Shown piece after piece: positions 36,001 through 50,600 of a stretch of 64,000 bases of DNA. The notes beneath the pieces are model-generated. The model searched no databases, was not told the origin of the DNA, and worked only from the letters and a program-made list of their open reading frames with translations. Source of the stretch: Schistosoma haematobium (taxonomy: Eukaryota > Platyhelminthes > Trematoda > Strigeidida > Schistosomatidae); NCBI RefSeq assembly GCF_000699445.3, contig NC_067196.1, positions 79,598,364 through 79,662,363 of the forward strand, given 5' to 3'. The position numbers and the translations under genes are program-made. Each line of letters opens with the position of its first letter. Within the stretch, counting starts at the first letter, position 1.

Positions 36001-39000
36001 AGTACAAACAAATGTTTAGTCTTTCAACAAAGACTAAGCAAAGAACCCATTGAGTACTTAAAAATTTCTTGATAAGCAAAAGGATTTTCACTCTTTAAAA
36101 ATATTCAATACTTCTTTAAGTAAAGGGGTAAAAATGATATCAATGATATTAAATGAGAGCTCTTGTAGTTAAAGGATTAAGAATGTTCATATTCTCCACT
36201 CTATGGCTTCTGTTTGTCAGTTAATCTTACATTGAAATCGGAAATAAAAAAGATCATGATGAAGTAACTGACAATACTTTTAATCGTATTTGTTGAAGTT
36301 CTACGAATGAGTTCAATATTATTCTTGATGTAACACGGCGATGAACAGTAATTTTATGTTAAACAGTAGTTATAGAAAAAATATTTTACATCATTTAGGC
36401 TAATGGCATAAACGTAGAAATAAACAAGCATAAATTATTCACCACAAAACACTTTTTATGTTTTAGTACCAAGATCATTTTCGTTCAAAGAACTGTAGCT
36501 TTCAATTACGTAAAAAGTAATAAATTAAGAACTTAGTTCGGCAATAATAAACAAACAACACTTACATGATCGTCGAACAGGTGTAACCATTTTTTCAATT
36601 GGACTATTAACTTTTACTAATGAAAGGCGCCCTCGACGTGATCGAATAGAAGGGTTATGTGAAGGTTTTTTAGGATCATTATTATTCTGCGAAACAAGAA
36701 TATCAGAGAACAAGTCACCCACAATTGTATTTGGTTTCCGGGACTTCTGAATTTTAATAAATTACCAATTATTAATGTGATGGACAAACAAAACACATAT
36801 AAATAATACTAAAGTAAATGATGTTAAGACCGAAAATTGTTTAAAACACACTTATATTCTTTCATGTAATTATAAGCAAATTATAAAAATGGTTATTTGC
36901 TGTTAACATTAGTTCAGTAAATTGATCCTTTCCAAAAACTTTCCAAGATTTCCAAAATTCTCCAACATTGTTTGTCTTGTATGACCTATGATACTTATTT
37001 AAAATGAATTAGTACAACAGATGAACATATTAAGAAAATGATCAATTAAAGTCCGAAACATCAATGGGAAGATTCAAGCAACCAATATAAAAACGAATCA
37101 AACTTCAACCAATTATACAAGCTGGTGGCCATCAGGACTCAGTAGTTGAGTGGATAACGTGATGGCATTTAAGGCGAACGGTATTGGGTTCGAATCCCGG
37201 AGTGGACATTGACTCTGGGATGCAGGTACATCCAACTGAAGAGTCCCAAATCGGATGGAACGCAAGTCCTGGATTCCACTGCTAGCCACCATTCATCTTT
37301 GCCTATAATGCTAGTGACTTAAGGCAATATCGAGGAGATCCGCACAGGATACAAATGTGTCAAAAAGACTGATTAACTGCAGTCCTCAACACCAAGAGAA
37401 GGATTCAGACAGCCAATAAAAAATGAATATATTTTTTTTATAAAAATTAATTTAATAAATTACCTCTGGTTTAAATTTATCTTTAGCAAAAGATAATTTT
37501 TTATCAGAACGTGAAGTGGTTACCAAAGAATCAATAGGAGAGTTCTCTTCTATTTTCAACTTCAGATTATTAGAAATTACTGGCGATTGGGAAGAAGAAG
37601 AGGAGGACAATCTTTTTGATAAACGAGACAGACGTTTAGTTGGTTCCGACTTGGGCGTTTTGCGAGAAATAGATTTACGCCTGGAGGTACTCTTTTCACT
37701 AGGACTTAAGTCAGTCAATTGTTGAATATTTGGATTTAATGTTCGTATAATAATTTTTTGAAATTCAGGTTCCAAATTAATCAAAAAGTTTCGAAAATTT
37801 AATAATTTTGACGAATTACTTTTAGTTTGTTTTACACAATACTGGTCGACTAAATAATTCCAAAAACCGATGAACCAATTCATGAAAGTAACAGACAATT
37901 GAAGTGCTGTAAAATAAAAGAAAATATGAAGCACTCAATCATAAGTCCATCAAAAAACATCTCAGCTTCTACTACAGCGAGAAGTTAATAAATTAAAAAC
38001 CAAGAAAACAACTTAGGTTATGACTATTACTATTGAAGTCTACAATAAATGATTGTTTTTAGTCCACATATAATATGCAGAAGCAAAAACTGAAAGTCTT
38101 AATTTCCTATAATAGATAATCTCATATATAAGCTTGGAAATCAGATTTGTAAAAATATAAAGGTTAACGTGTACAACATCTAGGTACAGAGTATTCTGCT
38201 AACAAACTAGTGTTAAGATAAAATGAACTGTAATTTTGAGTTATTTTTAACCTATCTTAATAATTACATTGCAATTCGATGGGCAAAACTCAACCGAAAC
38301 TAAGGACTAGACACAGTAACTGTCAGTACTTACTAACTGTTTGGTAAAAGGCAAAAGAATAGCTGACATAAAATTTTTTCAGTGAAGAAATGATAAGATT
38401 TTCGGTTCCAGAAAGATGAACCTTTATGTCGAAAAATTCCAACACAGTTTAGTACATACATGAGTAAGTTTGTCCATATATGTAAGTTGACCCAAGAAGC
38501 TAACACTTTCCGAGAGAATGTTTAAGTATTAGGAAGCCTATTTTCTATGGGTGACGAAAAAAAGAATCTAGTCAATCTACAACAAATTGAAGCATTTATT
38601 CAAAATATTTTTAACTTGTGAACGAGACAGACTGTGTTTAATCTTAGGTAATGGGAATAATATAGGTTTTTCATACCGCTTAGATAGTAGATCGAGTTTG
38701 ATTTTAAATGGCATTTTTTAAGGTCTCAGTATAAAGTGAAGTCTTTCCCTAGAACAATTTTGCTTCTGGTAGTTCTTAAGCATATTTCCAGACGATTTTG
38801 TAAGACACAGAATTCTATGACACCCAAAAGTTTTGTCCAGTTTTCTCCTGGAACTGTCGATTTTAGAACAAAAACACTTCAGGAACATAATTAATTCCCC
38901 CGAAGAACTAGATAAGAATGCAACTATTGCAAGATTTTCATAATCTAAATTACATATTCGTCGATAAACATAGGGGATACCCACACTATAATAACACAAT

Positions 39001-39237
39001 GGTTGGATTCAGGAAATTCACAATCAACGGACTTTGAAGTAAAAACATAATACTTCAGTAAATATTATAAGCGATGTGTTATCGGTCATATACTAAACTA
39101 GTTTGAGAAGAAAAGACAAAACCAGCATGTAGCCCTTCCTTTCTTTTAATTATTACCAAGTAGTGCTGCCTAATCGGAAAGTGAACCTCTTAACTGATTA
39201 CTAGTAAAACGCAAGGACAAATAAATAAAAACGAGTG

Positions 39238-39283
<46 letters not shown>

Positions 39284-42200
39284 ACATTCACAAGATTCTT
39301 GATTCGATTTCACATTGTAACCACACAGTGTGAGTGATAAGCTGAATATAGCTTCATATTGAGCAATCGGATGTATGGAATCAGATATTTCCGAATTAAA
39401 TACGGGAGTGGTAGCCGGCGTTTTCAGATCTTGTTTATCGGGAATTGTACGAAACATGGACAGTGGATTATTGATGGATACATTGGGAGGAACAACTTTC
39501 ATCTGTTTCCAAATGCATATGAATACTTCCTCCAGCTGATAATATTAAAAATCACAATTAAAATGAAAATATATATTCACAGTTATATACGGTAACACAA
39601 TGAATTATTCAAGTATAAAACTACTAATTAATAATGATATAAAGTTCATAAGTTTTTATAAAGTATCCATTAGTTTTTGAACAATCGACTTTTAACCAAC
39701 GATTTTCATACCAATAAACCTACTGAGGTTCGGACAATTGAATAATATCAGATACGTCTATGAAAGAATTATAACTCATGAATTGACGTGTGGTGGACGA
39801 TAAAAATAATTGATACCTTTGTCTTCATTATTATATTTAAATATAAAGCCTTACCACACCACTGGAGTATACATTTATTATTTTTAATCGGCTTGAATAA
39901 TTAAAGATATTATTTTGATTGAACAGTATGAAATTTGATTTCTAGTCATATTATACTAGATAAAAATAAAGGTCATTAATGGTGACTTACTGCTAATTTA
40001 GCATGTTGTCTGTGTTGAGTAATTAAAAGTGGTTCATCTAGATCTGTTCCTGCTTCAATAACAGCTTTTTCCGCTTTTACACAACAGTCAACCAAACGAG
40101 TTAAACTCGACTCCAGCTTAGAAAACATTGACAAGACAGAATCTGTCTCATGAAGATGATTCTAAATTGTTAATAATAACAAAAATAACAACAGTTAAGA
40201 TTAATATGAAATGCAGTAAAACGTTATTTTAGTCTACCATAAAAGCTTGATTGATATAGCTAAGTTTGATAAACTCCAACTTCCATGTTTAAATGCTTTA
40301 ATTTGGATACCCATAAACAGTATTTTCAGATTCCAACTAGCTAATCTATCAGCAAACATTTTCATTGGCTAAAAGCGAAATAGTTTTCGTTTAGTCCAAC
40401 TCAGATGCATTTACTCTTTCTCTTCTTAGTCAGTCAGTCAGCTACAACGTAGGACCAGGCACATATATGCATCGGTCCAGGTTGCCATACCTCATTAGCA
40501 CAGCAAGATGAACACCGGATTCACAGCAGTGGTTAGGTCAAAGGTGGTAATATATAAGAGAAAGATTGCATATAGAGATATAGTACAAGAAGAAAGAATT
40601 GGTTCGTAGAAAGGTATGAAGCGATTTTAATCTCTTAGTTTAAGGGAAGACAGGGAGTGTATACACCGACGCCACTGTGAACGATTCTGAGCCATGTCAC
40701 CATGAGTCGCCAACCATCGGTTACGACAGTCACGCGGACCCCAACCAAGTAGTCTGCATCTAACAACATGGCTCAGACTAGAAGTTAGTGTCTTCAAGCA
40801 CTGATGCCACTTTTTGGTTTGGCCGGCCCTAATCCTCTTCCAACCATCTCTAACACCTGTTAGCATTGCACGACGTGATAATCGGTGTTTATGCATACGT
40901 AACACGTGGCCCAACCATCTCAGTCGATGAAGATGAACAACCTCCTCGACTGATTTACCATCATTCCCTAATACCCTGCGCCTAACCTCACTATTACTTA
41001 CCCGGTGATCCCAACAGACGCCAGCAATATTTCTAAGGCATCTGTGGTCAAATACTAGTAGCTTACGAGTGTCTTCTACTCTTAATGGCCATGTTTCGCT
41101 GCCGTAAATTAAAACAGAACGGACTACCGCGCAGTATACTCTTCCTTTTATTGATAGACGGATATCTCGCCTTCGCCAAAGGTGACGTAAGTTGGCAAAA
41201 GCCAAGCGAGCTTCTCGAATCCGTGCTGAGATTTCGTCAGACACCAACCCATTAGGGCTGATCAGACTTCCAAGATAAGTGAAGTTGCCAACGCGTTCGA
41301 CTACTTCACTCCCTATCCTTAGTTCAGGTGTTGACGCAGACCAGTCCTGAAGCAACAACTTGCATTTAGAGGGAGAGAAGCGCATTCCAAACATTCTGGC
41401 ATTGTTGCTTAGTGATACCAGAAGACTCTGCATTTTGTCAGCGTCTTCACCAAACAGGACTATGTCATCCGCGTATTCTAAGTCGATAAGTGGACCTCCT
41501 GGTAGGAGATCAAAACCCGAGAATTCAGTAAACGAGAATGTTATTTCCATCAGTAGATCTATGATGAAGTTAAACAAAATGGAGAAAGTGGACAGCCTTG
41601 ACGGACACCACTTGAGGTTTCAAAAGCACATGACAGTTCGCCATAAGCTCTGACTCGACTAATAGTGTTCGAGTAAAGAGCCTTCACAAGGTTTATGTAC
41701 TTCTGAGGTACGCCTTTCAATGACAGACACTGCCACAGAATCTCGCGGTCTACCGAGTCGAGAAAGACCACCATTGTCGGACGCCGATAAGTATGCCTAT
41801 GTTCTAGGACCTGACGAATGGTGAATATATGGTCGATGCAGCCACGACCAGGTCTGAAACCAGCTTGGTTCTCTCGCGTTTGCAGTTCACGAGTCTTAGT
41901 TAAGCGTCTGATAATTATCGAGGATAGTATTTTAGATATTATATTAGTTAAACTAATCCCTCTATGGTTGTCACAGGATGATTTTGACCCTTTCTTATAT
42001 ATTGGGACGATAAGTGATTGTGACCAATTAGATGGGATAACGTCTAACTCCCAGATCTTAGCTAAAATATTAGTCAACCTAATCGCTAAAATTGGACCAC
42101 CATCCTTAAAGACCTCTGGAGCCAGTTCATCTGGACCAGCTGCTCTTCCTCGTTTCAGATTAACTATAGCCTTTTGAACTTCAGCAAGAGTTGGGGGACC

Positions 42201-44610
42201 TACTTCAATGTTCCATTCACACTGTCTGGGAATGGAGGGTAGTTGTAGAGTAGCTGAAGGCCAGTTGAATTGTTCTCTGAAATGTTCCGCCCATCGTTCT
42301 AAACGTCTGGACTGGGAGCAGATGAGAGTATCGTCTTTTTCTGATATAATCTCACTTACACTTGACTTATTAATTCCAGATTCTTTTATTAGTCTGTAAA
42401 GCTGTCTTGTGTTCCCTATAGCCGCCGCCTTTTCCATCTCTTTTGCCTTCGTTGCCCACCACTGCTCACGGTAGTTTCTTAGACTTTTGCTTAACCTAGA
42501 TCTGATTTGTTGTCGCTCTTCATCGTGTTCAGAGCCTGATGGGATGAGTTTACGAGAATCCATCAGTGGAATAGACCTTGAGGAAATCCGTCAGTTCTTT
42601 GTAACCCTGTGGTTTAAATCACTGATAGATGTCACTGCTGTTTCCACAGCTGTTTGTAAAGCTTTCCAAGCAACATCTGGGTCAACCTCGTTTTCACAAC
42701 TACCTAAGTGTGACTTCAGTTGTTCCTGGAACCTACTTTTGGTTTTCTCGCTACTCAATTCAGTTCTAATGGGTCTTTTTACTGTGGCTTTTTTGAGTCC
42801 AGTGAGGCGCAAGTAGATGCGTGCCCGTATTAGGGCATGGTCGGAGTCCAAGCAGGTACTCCAGAATGAGCAACAATCTTCTACCAACCCTCTCCAACGA
42901 TGACTGATGGCAATATGGTCTATTTGAGTCCATCGTTGGTTTGGTGAAAATTTGTGTTTGCTAACAATAAACGACTGTCTGAGTATAGTTGCAGCAGACG
43001 ATCACCATTATCTGTTCGCTGTGCCTGTATACTAAAATACCCACCTAAATGCCTTTCTTTTTGGTTTAAACTACCTATCTGGGCATTAAAGTCACCTGCT
43101 ACGAGTACTATGTCTGAACGTTTAGCTTTCTGAAGAAGTTCAGATAGCTTTCTGTAAAATTCATCTTTCACTTCATCTGAGCTGCAGTCGGTGGGAGCGT
43201 AGGCAGAAACGACGAAAAGGCAACGACGTATATCCCTATCCTTCCGAGTTCTTACGGAGCCATTTAGCCGAACAGCACATAAACGACTGTTAACGGGGAT
43301 CCACTCTAACAGTGCTTGTTCCGCCCTCATGCTTAGTGCTATCCCTACTCCTGCCAGTCCACGAGAGCTAGCCGTCGGATCACCAGATACACGGAGGGTG
43401 TATCTCGTCGGCTCTCCGTGTTGCCGAGGCGAGGTCAAGTGAATGACCACACTAGGATCCTGTATGCGTGTTTCAGAGACACAGCATACATCAATGGTAC
43501 GAGATTCTAGGGTTTTAGCCAAGGAAGCTTGTTGACCGATTTGACATAGGGTGCGTACGTTGAAGGCTCCAATGTGTAGTTTGGAGCGAGGTTTCAGTAG
43601 ACCTGGGACAGTGTTTTGAGCACTAGAATCGTTCGTCATGATGACATTTGAGGAGGAAGCCGAAAAAGGAAGTTTAGAGGTGAAAGTCGATGTAGGAGGA
43701 GTAATAGAAAGTGAAAAGGGAGGTTGATTATGAATACAGTGGTCTTGAGTGCTGTTAGAGGTATGAGGGCCGTTATCACTTCCCGGTTGCCCACACCGTG
43801 GAAGGGTTCTTTTGGAGGTACCTCACAAGGAAATTGGGTTAGAGGTGGTCTTAGTGACCTGGGAGCGTGACCGCAGTGTCCAGGGGACAACTGCTTGAGG
43901 TCGGTCACACACCGCCTTTTTATGAGTAATTTTCGTGTTAGCTCCGTATTGTTGAAACCTTACCGCCGGAGACGGATATCCGTGGTATAAGGCGAGGTGT
44001 GGATTTTTAGGGTCGACCTTTTCTAACCCCACCCCTCCTTGTGGGAAGGTAGTATTGCTGTTATGCTGGTTGTCTGAAGGAAACACCTTACTGCTTTCAC
44101 ACCTTTGTACAGTCAGCAGTACGACTTCGCCTTCGTACCTTGGGTTTGTTGCTTTTAGTCTTTCCGCTCTTCAGCCGACCTTTCTGACGTGGTAGGACCT
44201 TGAGGAACAGTTGTTCCAGTCAGTATAGCTCGGTTGCTTCATCACGATAGGCAAGCTCGACCACCATGTCGAGGTAGCAACAACGGTCGGGATAGTATTA
44301 TAGGCCATGAAATTCAGTATCCTTCCATTTATACTTTTCCACTGTGTCTTTTCAAACCATATTTTCAAGGTTCAGTTTTCCTTTATATCGGTGTTACTAC
44401 GTTGTTTCAATCTCCTTTGTTATTCTCGTTTCGTCGTTGTTTTATTCTTGTACGGTAACTTGGGCCAATCCAAATCTCTACCAGGCTCCATGTTGATGAT
44501 ACCCGTTTATGAGTCAGATAAAATGAAGGTTAATTTGTTTTAAATTATTTCTAATTGATAAATTTTTCAGCCAGTTGAAGCCGTGCATCATCGTTCAAAG
44601 ATATAAATTA

Positions 44611-44675
<65 letters not shown>

Positions 44676-47600
44676 CTTACATTAAGAAGGAATACAACTG
44701 TCTCTAAAGCATCAAGTAAACCATAAGAGACCTGATTACTATTTGCAGATCGATTTATGGAATGAACATTATTTGCAGACTTCTCATTATTCAACTGATT
44801 TGTTCGAGTACGAATGGATATAACGGGAGGAGATGTCAACCACTGAGTAGTTGATTCCTGAGCACTTAGATAACAGGGAGGTGAATCATCATTCTGTAAA
44901 TAAAAACGTGTATTAATTCTTAAATTCTGATGAGGTACAAATATGTCTATGTGGACTACATATATATTACTTTCTATCATTACAAAGTGAATATAATTGT
45001 GTCAAGTGAAAAGATTACTCATAGAGTAGTTGCGTTGTGTAATAGTGATAATACAATTATTACATAACGCAACTGCTCAATGAGTATTATTTCATTGTTG
45101 TAAATCATACAAATGCTATGGAGAAAAACTAATCGAAAAGAAATTTCTTTGCTCTATTCCTTCATTTTACTAAGTATCAAAATGGGAACATTCAGTTAAC
45201 TGAAAACCTGCCTTACATTGGTATTACAAATCAGATGATAACAATAGTAAGAACATACCAACAAATAATAAGGTATTGAGGATAAAAGATCGCGAAAAAT
45301 CACATAAACGATTAGGTATGACAGTGCAACAATACAGAAGACAATTATGTGTAAAAATAGAGGCCATATCACAGTACACATTTTCTCGAAAATATATTTA
45401 AACTTTGAGTATTTTCAATGCCAATCGAAAAAAATTACCTCTCAATAACAAGCTAAAGTGCTTCTTAAAGAGTTGGCATTATTGAGATGCGTTAAATAAT
45501 GCACATAACTAAACAGTCGATTATTCAATATTAGACAAAAATGTTTCAGAACACACGTATTACTCTTTTCTGGGTAATATACAAAAATATGGAGTGAGAA
45601 AATAGGTAACTAGTATATGTGTGGTAAAAAAAGAAGAATAAGGGAACTATATCAGTTACAATAACAAATCCTGTGTAGCATCAGATTACGTCACACTAAA
45701 TGTAATAATTCCAAAGGTTTAATCAAAGGTTTGAGGAATATAATGTAACTACGAATTGCGATCTGTTGGCAGCTACAATCACATACTGCATAATTAAAGT
45801 TCACAGTATTATTAAAGATATAAATTACTGTACGCAGTAGAAATATGAATATTGGTATTTTTGAAAAAATTTGATTATCAACTCATCAATGTAGTAATTG
45901 GCAAATTTGGAAAAAGTACCAAAGCGCCAATTAGTTTGAGATCAGAGACCTCAGGTCCGTTAGTCTGATATCATGACAAGTATGTAACAAGAGACTCAAG
46001 TACAACAACAGGTAACTGAAATCTAACTTATAATCAACAGTTTTCTGGTAGACCATATATCTGATAATTTGTATATTACCGATGTACTTCGGATGTGAGG
46101 TGTAGTAATGTGGGTAGAAACACACTCGTTCTCTATAATTGACAGACTGAAGAACTGTAATAATATTAGGATTCAGAAGTCAGTCATTATTAAAGTAGAA
46201 TTTGGTATAAATGTGCGTCAACAAATACAGCGAAAGTCAGGTGTCAGTAACTATGTTTATGTTCTAAAATCTGACCAAGAGTGAATATCTATTTGATCAA
46301 TACCTGTATTTTTACTCTTCAGAAAAACAGTGACACAATAAGTTATTTACTTACTTCAGTTTGTGTTGGAGGGTGAAGCCATGGTATATATAACAGTAAT
46401 GAATTAAGCAAGCTAACTAATCCAGTAAGTTGACCAAGTGGTTGATCATCAATTTTTACAGAAGCAAATGTACAGTGTGTATCTGAAATACGTTCAATAG
46501 TAAAACATTGCAGCATCATGAAGTAAAGTGAGATAAATACGCATAATGAGAAAATGGAAATCACAATTTATCTTAAACGTACCTTTCTGATTTCCCTTTT
46601 CTTCATAAATTTCTGCACTTTGGGCTAAACAATGCACAAAACGGCTAATTAAATGCAAATTAATGTTTTCCATTACCTATGAAATGAAATTAGAAAAAAA
46701 TGTCATAAATCTTGAAAACTCTGACTTAATGTAATATTATTAGTTAAAAGCATAGTTTTAACAATTTACGGAATTATTAATCAGAATTATTATACTCTGA
46801 ATGAAACAACAACAATCCTTATTAGGTTTGATTGAAGATCGAAAGGTATGATACTGGGAACTAAACACTTAGATCAAAAGAATAATAACTGTTTAAAAAT
46901 CCCTATATAAAAATATATGAGCGAAAAGTATTCTTCTAAATAAATTCTCTTTTGATCCTACAACTATATATCCAAATTAATTGTCTAAAAAGTGGCCAGG
47001 TATTAGAGTAAAATACACTGATCATAGAACCAGTATACGTTAATCTTTCTCAAAAATTTATCGGTTAATTAATTCGCAAAAGTCGGTCCGACTCAAGGTC
47101 CCGAAAACTCCAGAAACAGTAGCCGTTCAGAGGAAAAAGAAACTGGAAGTATGTGTACAAAACAAATATGTTCAACCTGTTCTCTTATCAACCCCAGGAC
47201 CAATAATAAGTCAACAGTAATCTTAACTATAGAGTGATATGATTTAATTAACACACCTACCACCTCTCGTAATGAAATATTACTGTTTATGTTATTTTTA
47301 CTACCATACCTTTAAATGATTAGTATTGCTATTGGTTTAACATTATTATTATTCTTCCGAACACATGATTAATTATTCAATAAATTCATTTAACTTCATA
47401 GACTATTTAATCTTCCACTAAGTATTTGATCGAATTTGTAATTGAATTAATATTTCTCCCATCTTATCTTATCAATATTTATTCTGATCATTAATCTCCC
47501 AGTTTCATTTAATGTATAAGCTTACTCAAGTTAGTAGTACATATTAGTTATCTCAACATTAACAATTCTATTTCATATTACAAACAATCCTAAATTCATG

Positions 47601-50600
47601 TACTATAATTTTAAACGATGTATTTTGCCTTAAAACTGGCTACTAATTTGGATTTAGAATTGTAGAACTTGAAAATAAAATTCTTCGTTCATAACTAACT
47701 ACTAGTTCATATCTCTTTTGAGCAATATATGTTACTAAAATAGTGTAGTGAGAAGACAAAATGTCAATAAATTGAACAGAGATTTTTACATGTAATCAAT
47801 AATATTGTTCCTAAATGTTATTCATAAACTACTGAATAAAAACAAATAGTCTAGCATGAAAAGCACTTCAACTTGAAGAAATTATATCTCCATCTCCATT
47901 CAACTATTTTGATTACTGATGACTATGAAGTATTTATTTTGTGAGTGATAATAAACATTAAATTACGAAAAAAATTGTGGTAAGTTAAAAAAAAAAGCGA
48001 TTTGATTAACAAAGATAGGTTATAGACATGTTAGGCACTCACTGGAATCAACTACCCGGTATAAAACACTAACTGTGGAAAGAAAGGCTAAATACGGTTA
48101 AATAAAAATGACATTAAACACTGAAGGTATTGATCGTTCGGTTAAGCCATAAAGAGAACGGTTATTTACAAGACGACGAAATAATCCTAGGTAGAAAAAT
48201 TGTTAGATCTACATCAACTGAATATGAATGAAACTATTACGAATGATAAAAACTAATACCTACTACTATTAAAAGTTCAGTTCTTGACTTCAACATTACT
48301 ATTTGATATAGTTTAACACGATACAGTGATAGAATCTACTAAACGAATACCACTTGCGTACATCTATTTACACCTTACTAGAACTTGAATACAAAAAATA
48401 ATTAGCTCATATATAAATAGAAGATAACGAAGGGTTTGTTCAACTAAATCTTTTTTAAAAAATTTTTCATTTTACAACACACAAAACCAACTTTAAATTT
48501 TTTTCTTTGGTTCAACACTTAAAAATAATGTACACATGTACGTACCCTTCTTCACTTAAGTATGACGTAGCATTGCTACTATAGAAACGAAAATAAAAGC
48601 CTGGGGAAATAAAATCAAACATCAGTGATTTGATGTTAGCCGACTCAGAAAATGAAACTGAAATTAAGCTCATAGAGTAAGTTTATGAAGTCATCTATTA
48701 TTCTGTAAAATATTGACCAACAACTGAGTTTAAGAACAGTACAAAATTTTGGCACTTACCCCGAATTACAAATCAACACTTCGTTTTGTAATAAAAATCA
48801 TAGTGACCTATATAGAAAACGTACCTTGGGTGCATAACTTAAAATAAGTGTGGATAGCTTGACAGATAGTTGATTAATCCAAGCATTTGTAGGAACTGTT
48901 GTTAATAAACAACATTCCTGATGAAATGCTGAAAATAAATTAGACTGGCGCACTGATATAGCCAAACTATCTTTGAATGAGAGGTACTAGATAAAATATG
49001 AAGAAAAAATGAGATGATAATACATGTCAGAAAAAAAAATTTAGATTCAAATATTCAATTCCAAATTAAAATGTAGTGCAAAGAACGCATTCATCGTGAA
49101 TTAATACGACTAAAGCACCAAGTCCTGTGACCAAACTACTACTGAACACAGTGTACATTTTTTTATTTAAAGTTCTTTAACAGTGAGCACACCAAATTAT
49201 TTCTAATTATAACATAATAATAGCTAAGCGAATAATGAATACTTTTATTAAACGGATGTAACATCTCTATGGACTTTCTGTCTAATAATTTACAATATTA
49301 ATTATAGAAAGGTCGTTCTAATGGATGAAACACAAGAATTTTAATTATTAAGTTTCAGATTGAAAACTCACTTCAGTTACATCGATTCGCTAAACTGATT
49401 AGTGTTATTAGCAGTTTATATAAAGAAAAATGACAAAAAATCTTTATTCGATGAATAAATTACGTTATTTTATCCATTCAACTATACTTTGTTATAGATT
49501 GAGGATAATGAGTACGAATTTTTTTTCTTTTAGGGAACCTAATATTTTTTTGTTACAGAATATAGATCGACAAACTTAAACTAAGCAAAAATTATGACTG
49601 CAATATTGCACAGGAGAAACACAGTGATTTTGTGAAGTTCAGGAATTGCTTGAACAACAGCTACACGTATAGACATCTAATTTTGCATAAATGTCCGCGC
49701 AATTAATCTGAATTATCATATAATTTTTAAAATGAAGATGATTTCTAAGAAAATAATTCCATGTCAAACATCTATTGTAAATTAAACCTTCTCAAATAAG
49801 TTTTGTATCTTGATTGTGGATTTCTTAATGATATACATCTTTGAATATACAAACCAAAGTTCCAGGTGCTTACATTGACCTGTGATATGTAAAAGAAATT
49901 CTAACTGTAATTAACCACTGGTACACACAGTCCATTACATCATATAACAACAATGGACGACATTTACAGAATGTGGTTAGATAATTATCGGCTGTTTCCT
50001 GATTAGCATTATATATTCAATTGATATCAATTTATTATCAAGCTTATCTCCATATGGGATACTAATCTTGAAAATATAGGAAAACGTTATTGCATTTACT
50101 AAATCACTGTTAAAACGTCAACCCAACGCAGAACAATGAAAATAAAACAGCAAAATACCTGGAAAGCATCAGATGAACTATCGTGATTACCATTGATTGT
50201 GTTTGGATGTGAAGCACCAGCCAACCAGAATGGCATTAGCAGCGCAGATTCAACAGTACTCAAATCGATATCTATGGCTGACTGATTCTCAGATACTCGG
50301 TGTTCATCTAAAATGAACTGAGTTATTCGGTCAACCAACACCGACCATACACGCAGGGCATCAGGAGAAAAACGAACTGGTGGACCTAATGTCAAAAATA
50401 AATAAGAACAAGAGGTTTAAAGGATTATATTACTTAAAAACTGGTTAGTAGTAGGTTTGGATCAGATACACAATTCCCCTGAATGAGTATAGAAAAAAAC
50501 CTGCATTACGAGAATCGAAATCAAAACAAAGTAGATTTGAAATATCCCAATGGTTATAGAATGGAATTTCTGAAGTTTTACGATCGAGTGTAAATAATTT

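Noticed and set aside
22638..45101. CRISPR array or bacterial mobile system
   Set aside because: The sequence is eukaryotic with introns and LINEs; repeats are microsatellites and dispersed elements, with no regularly spaced spacers.
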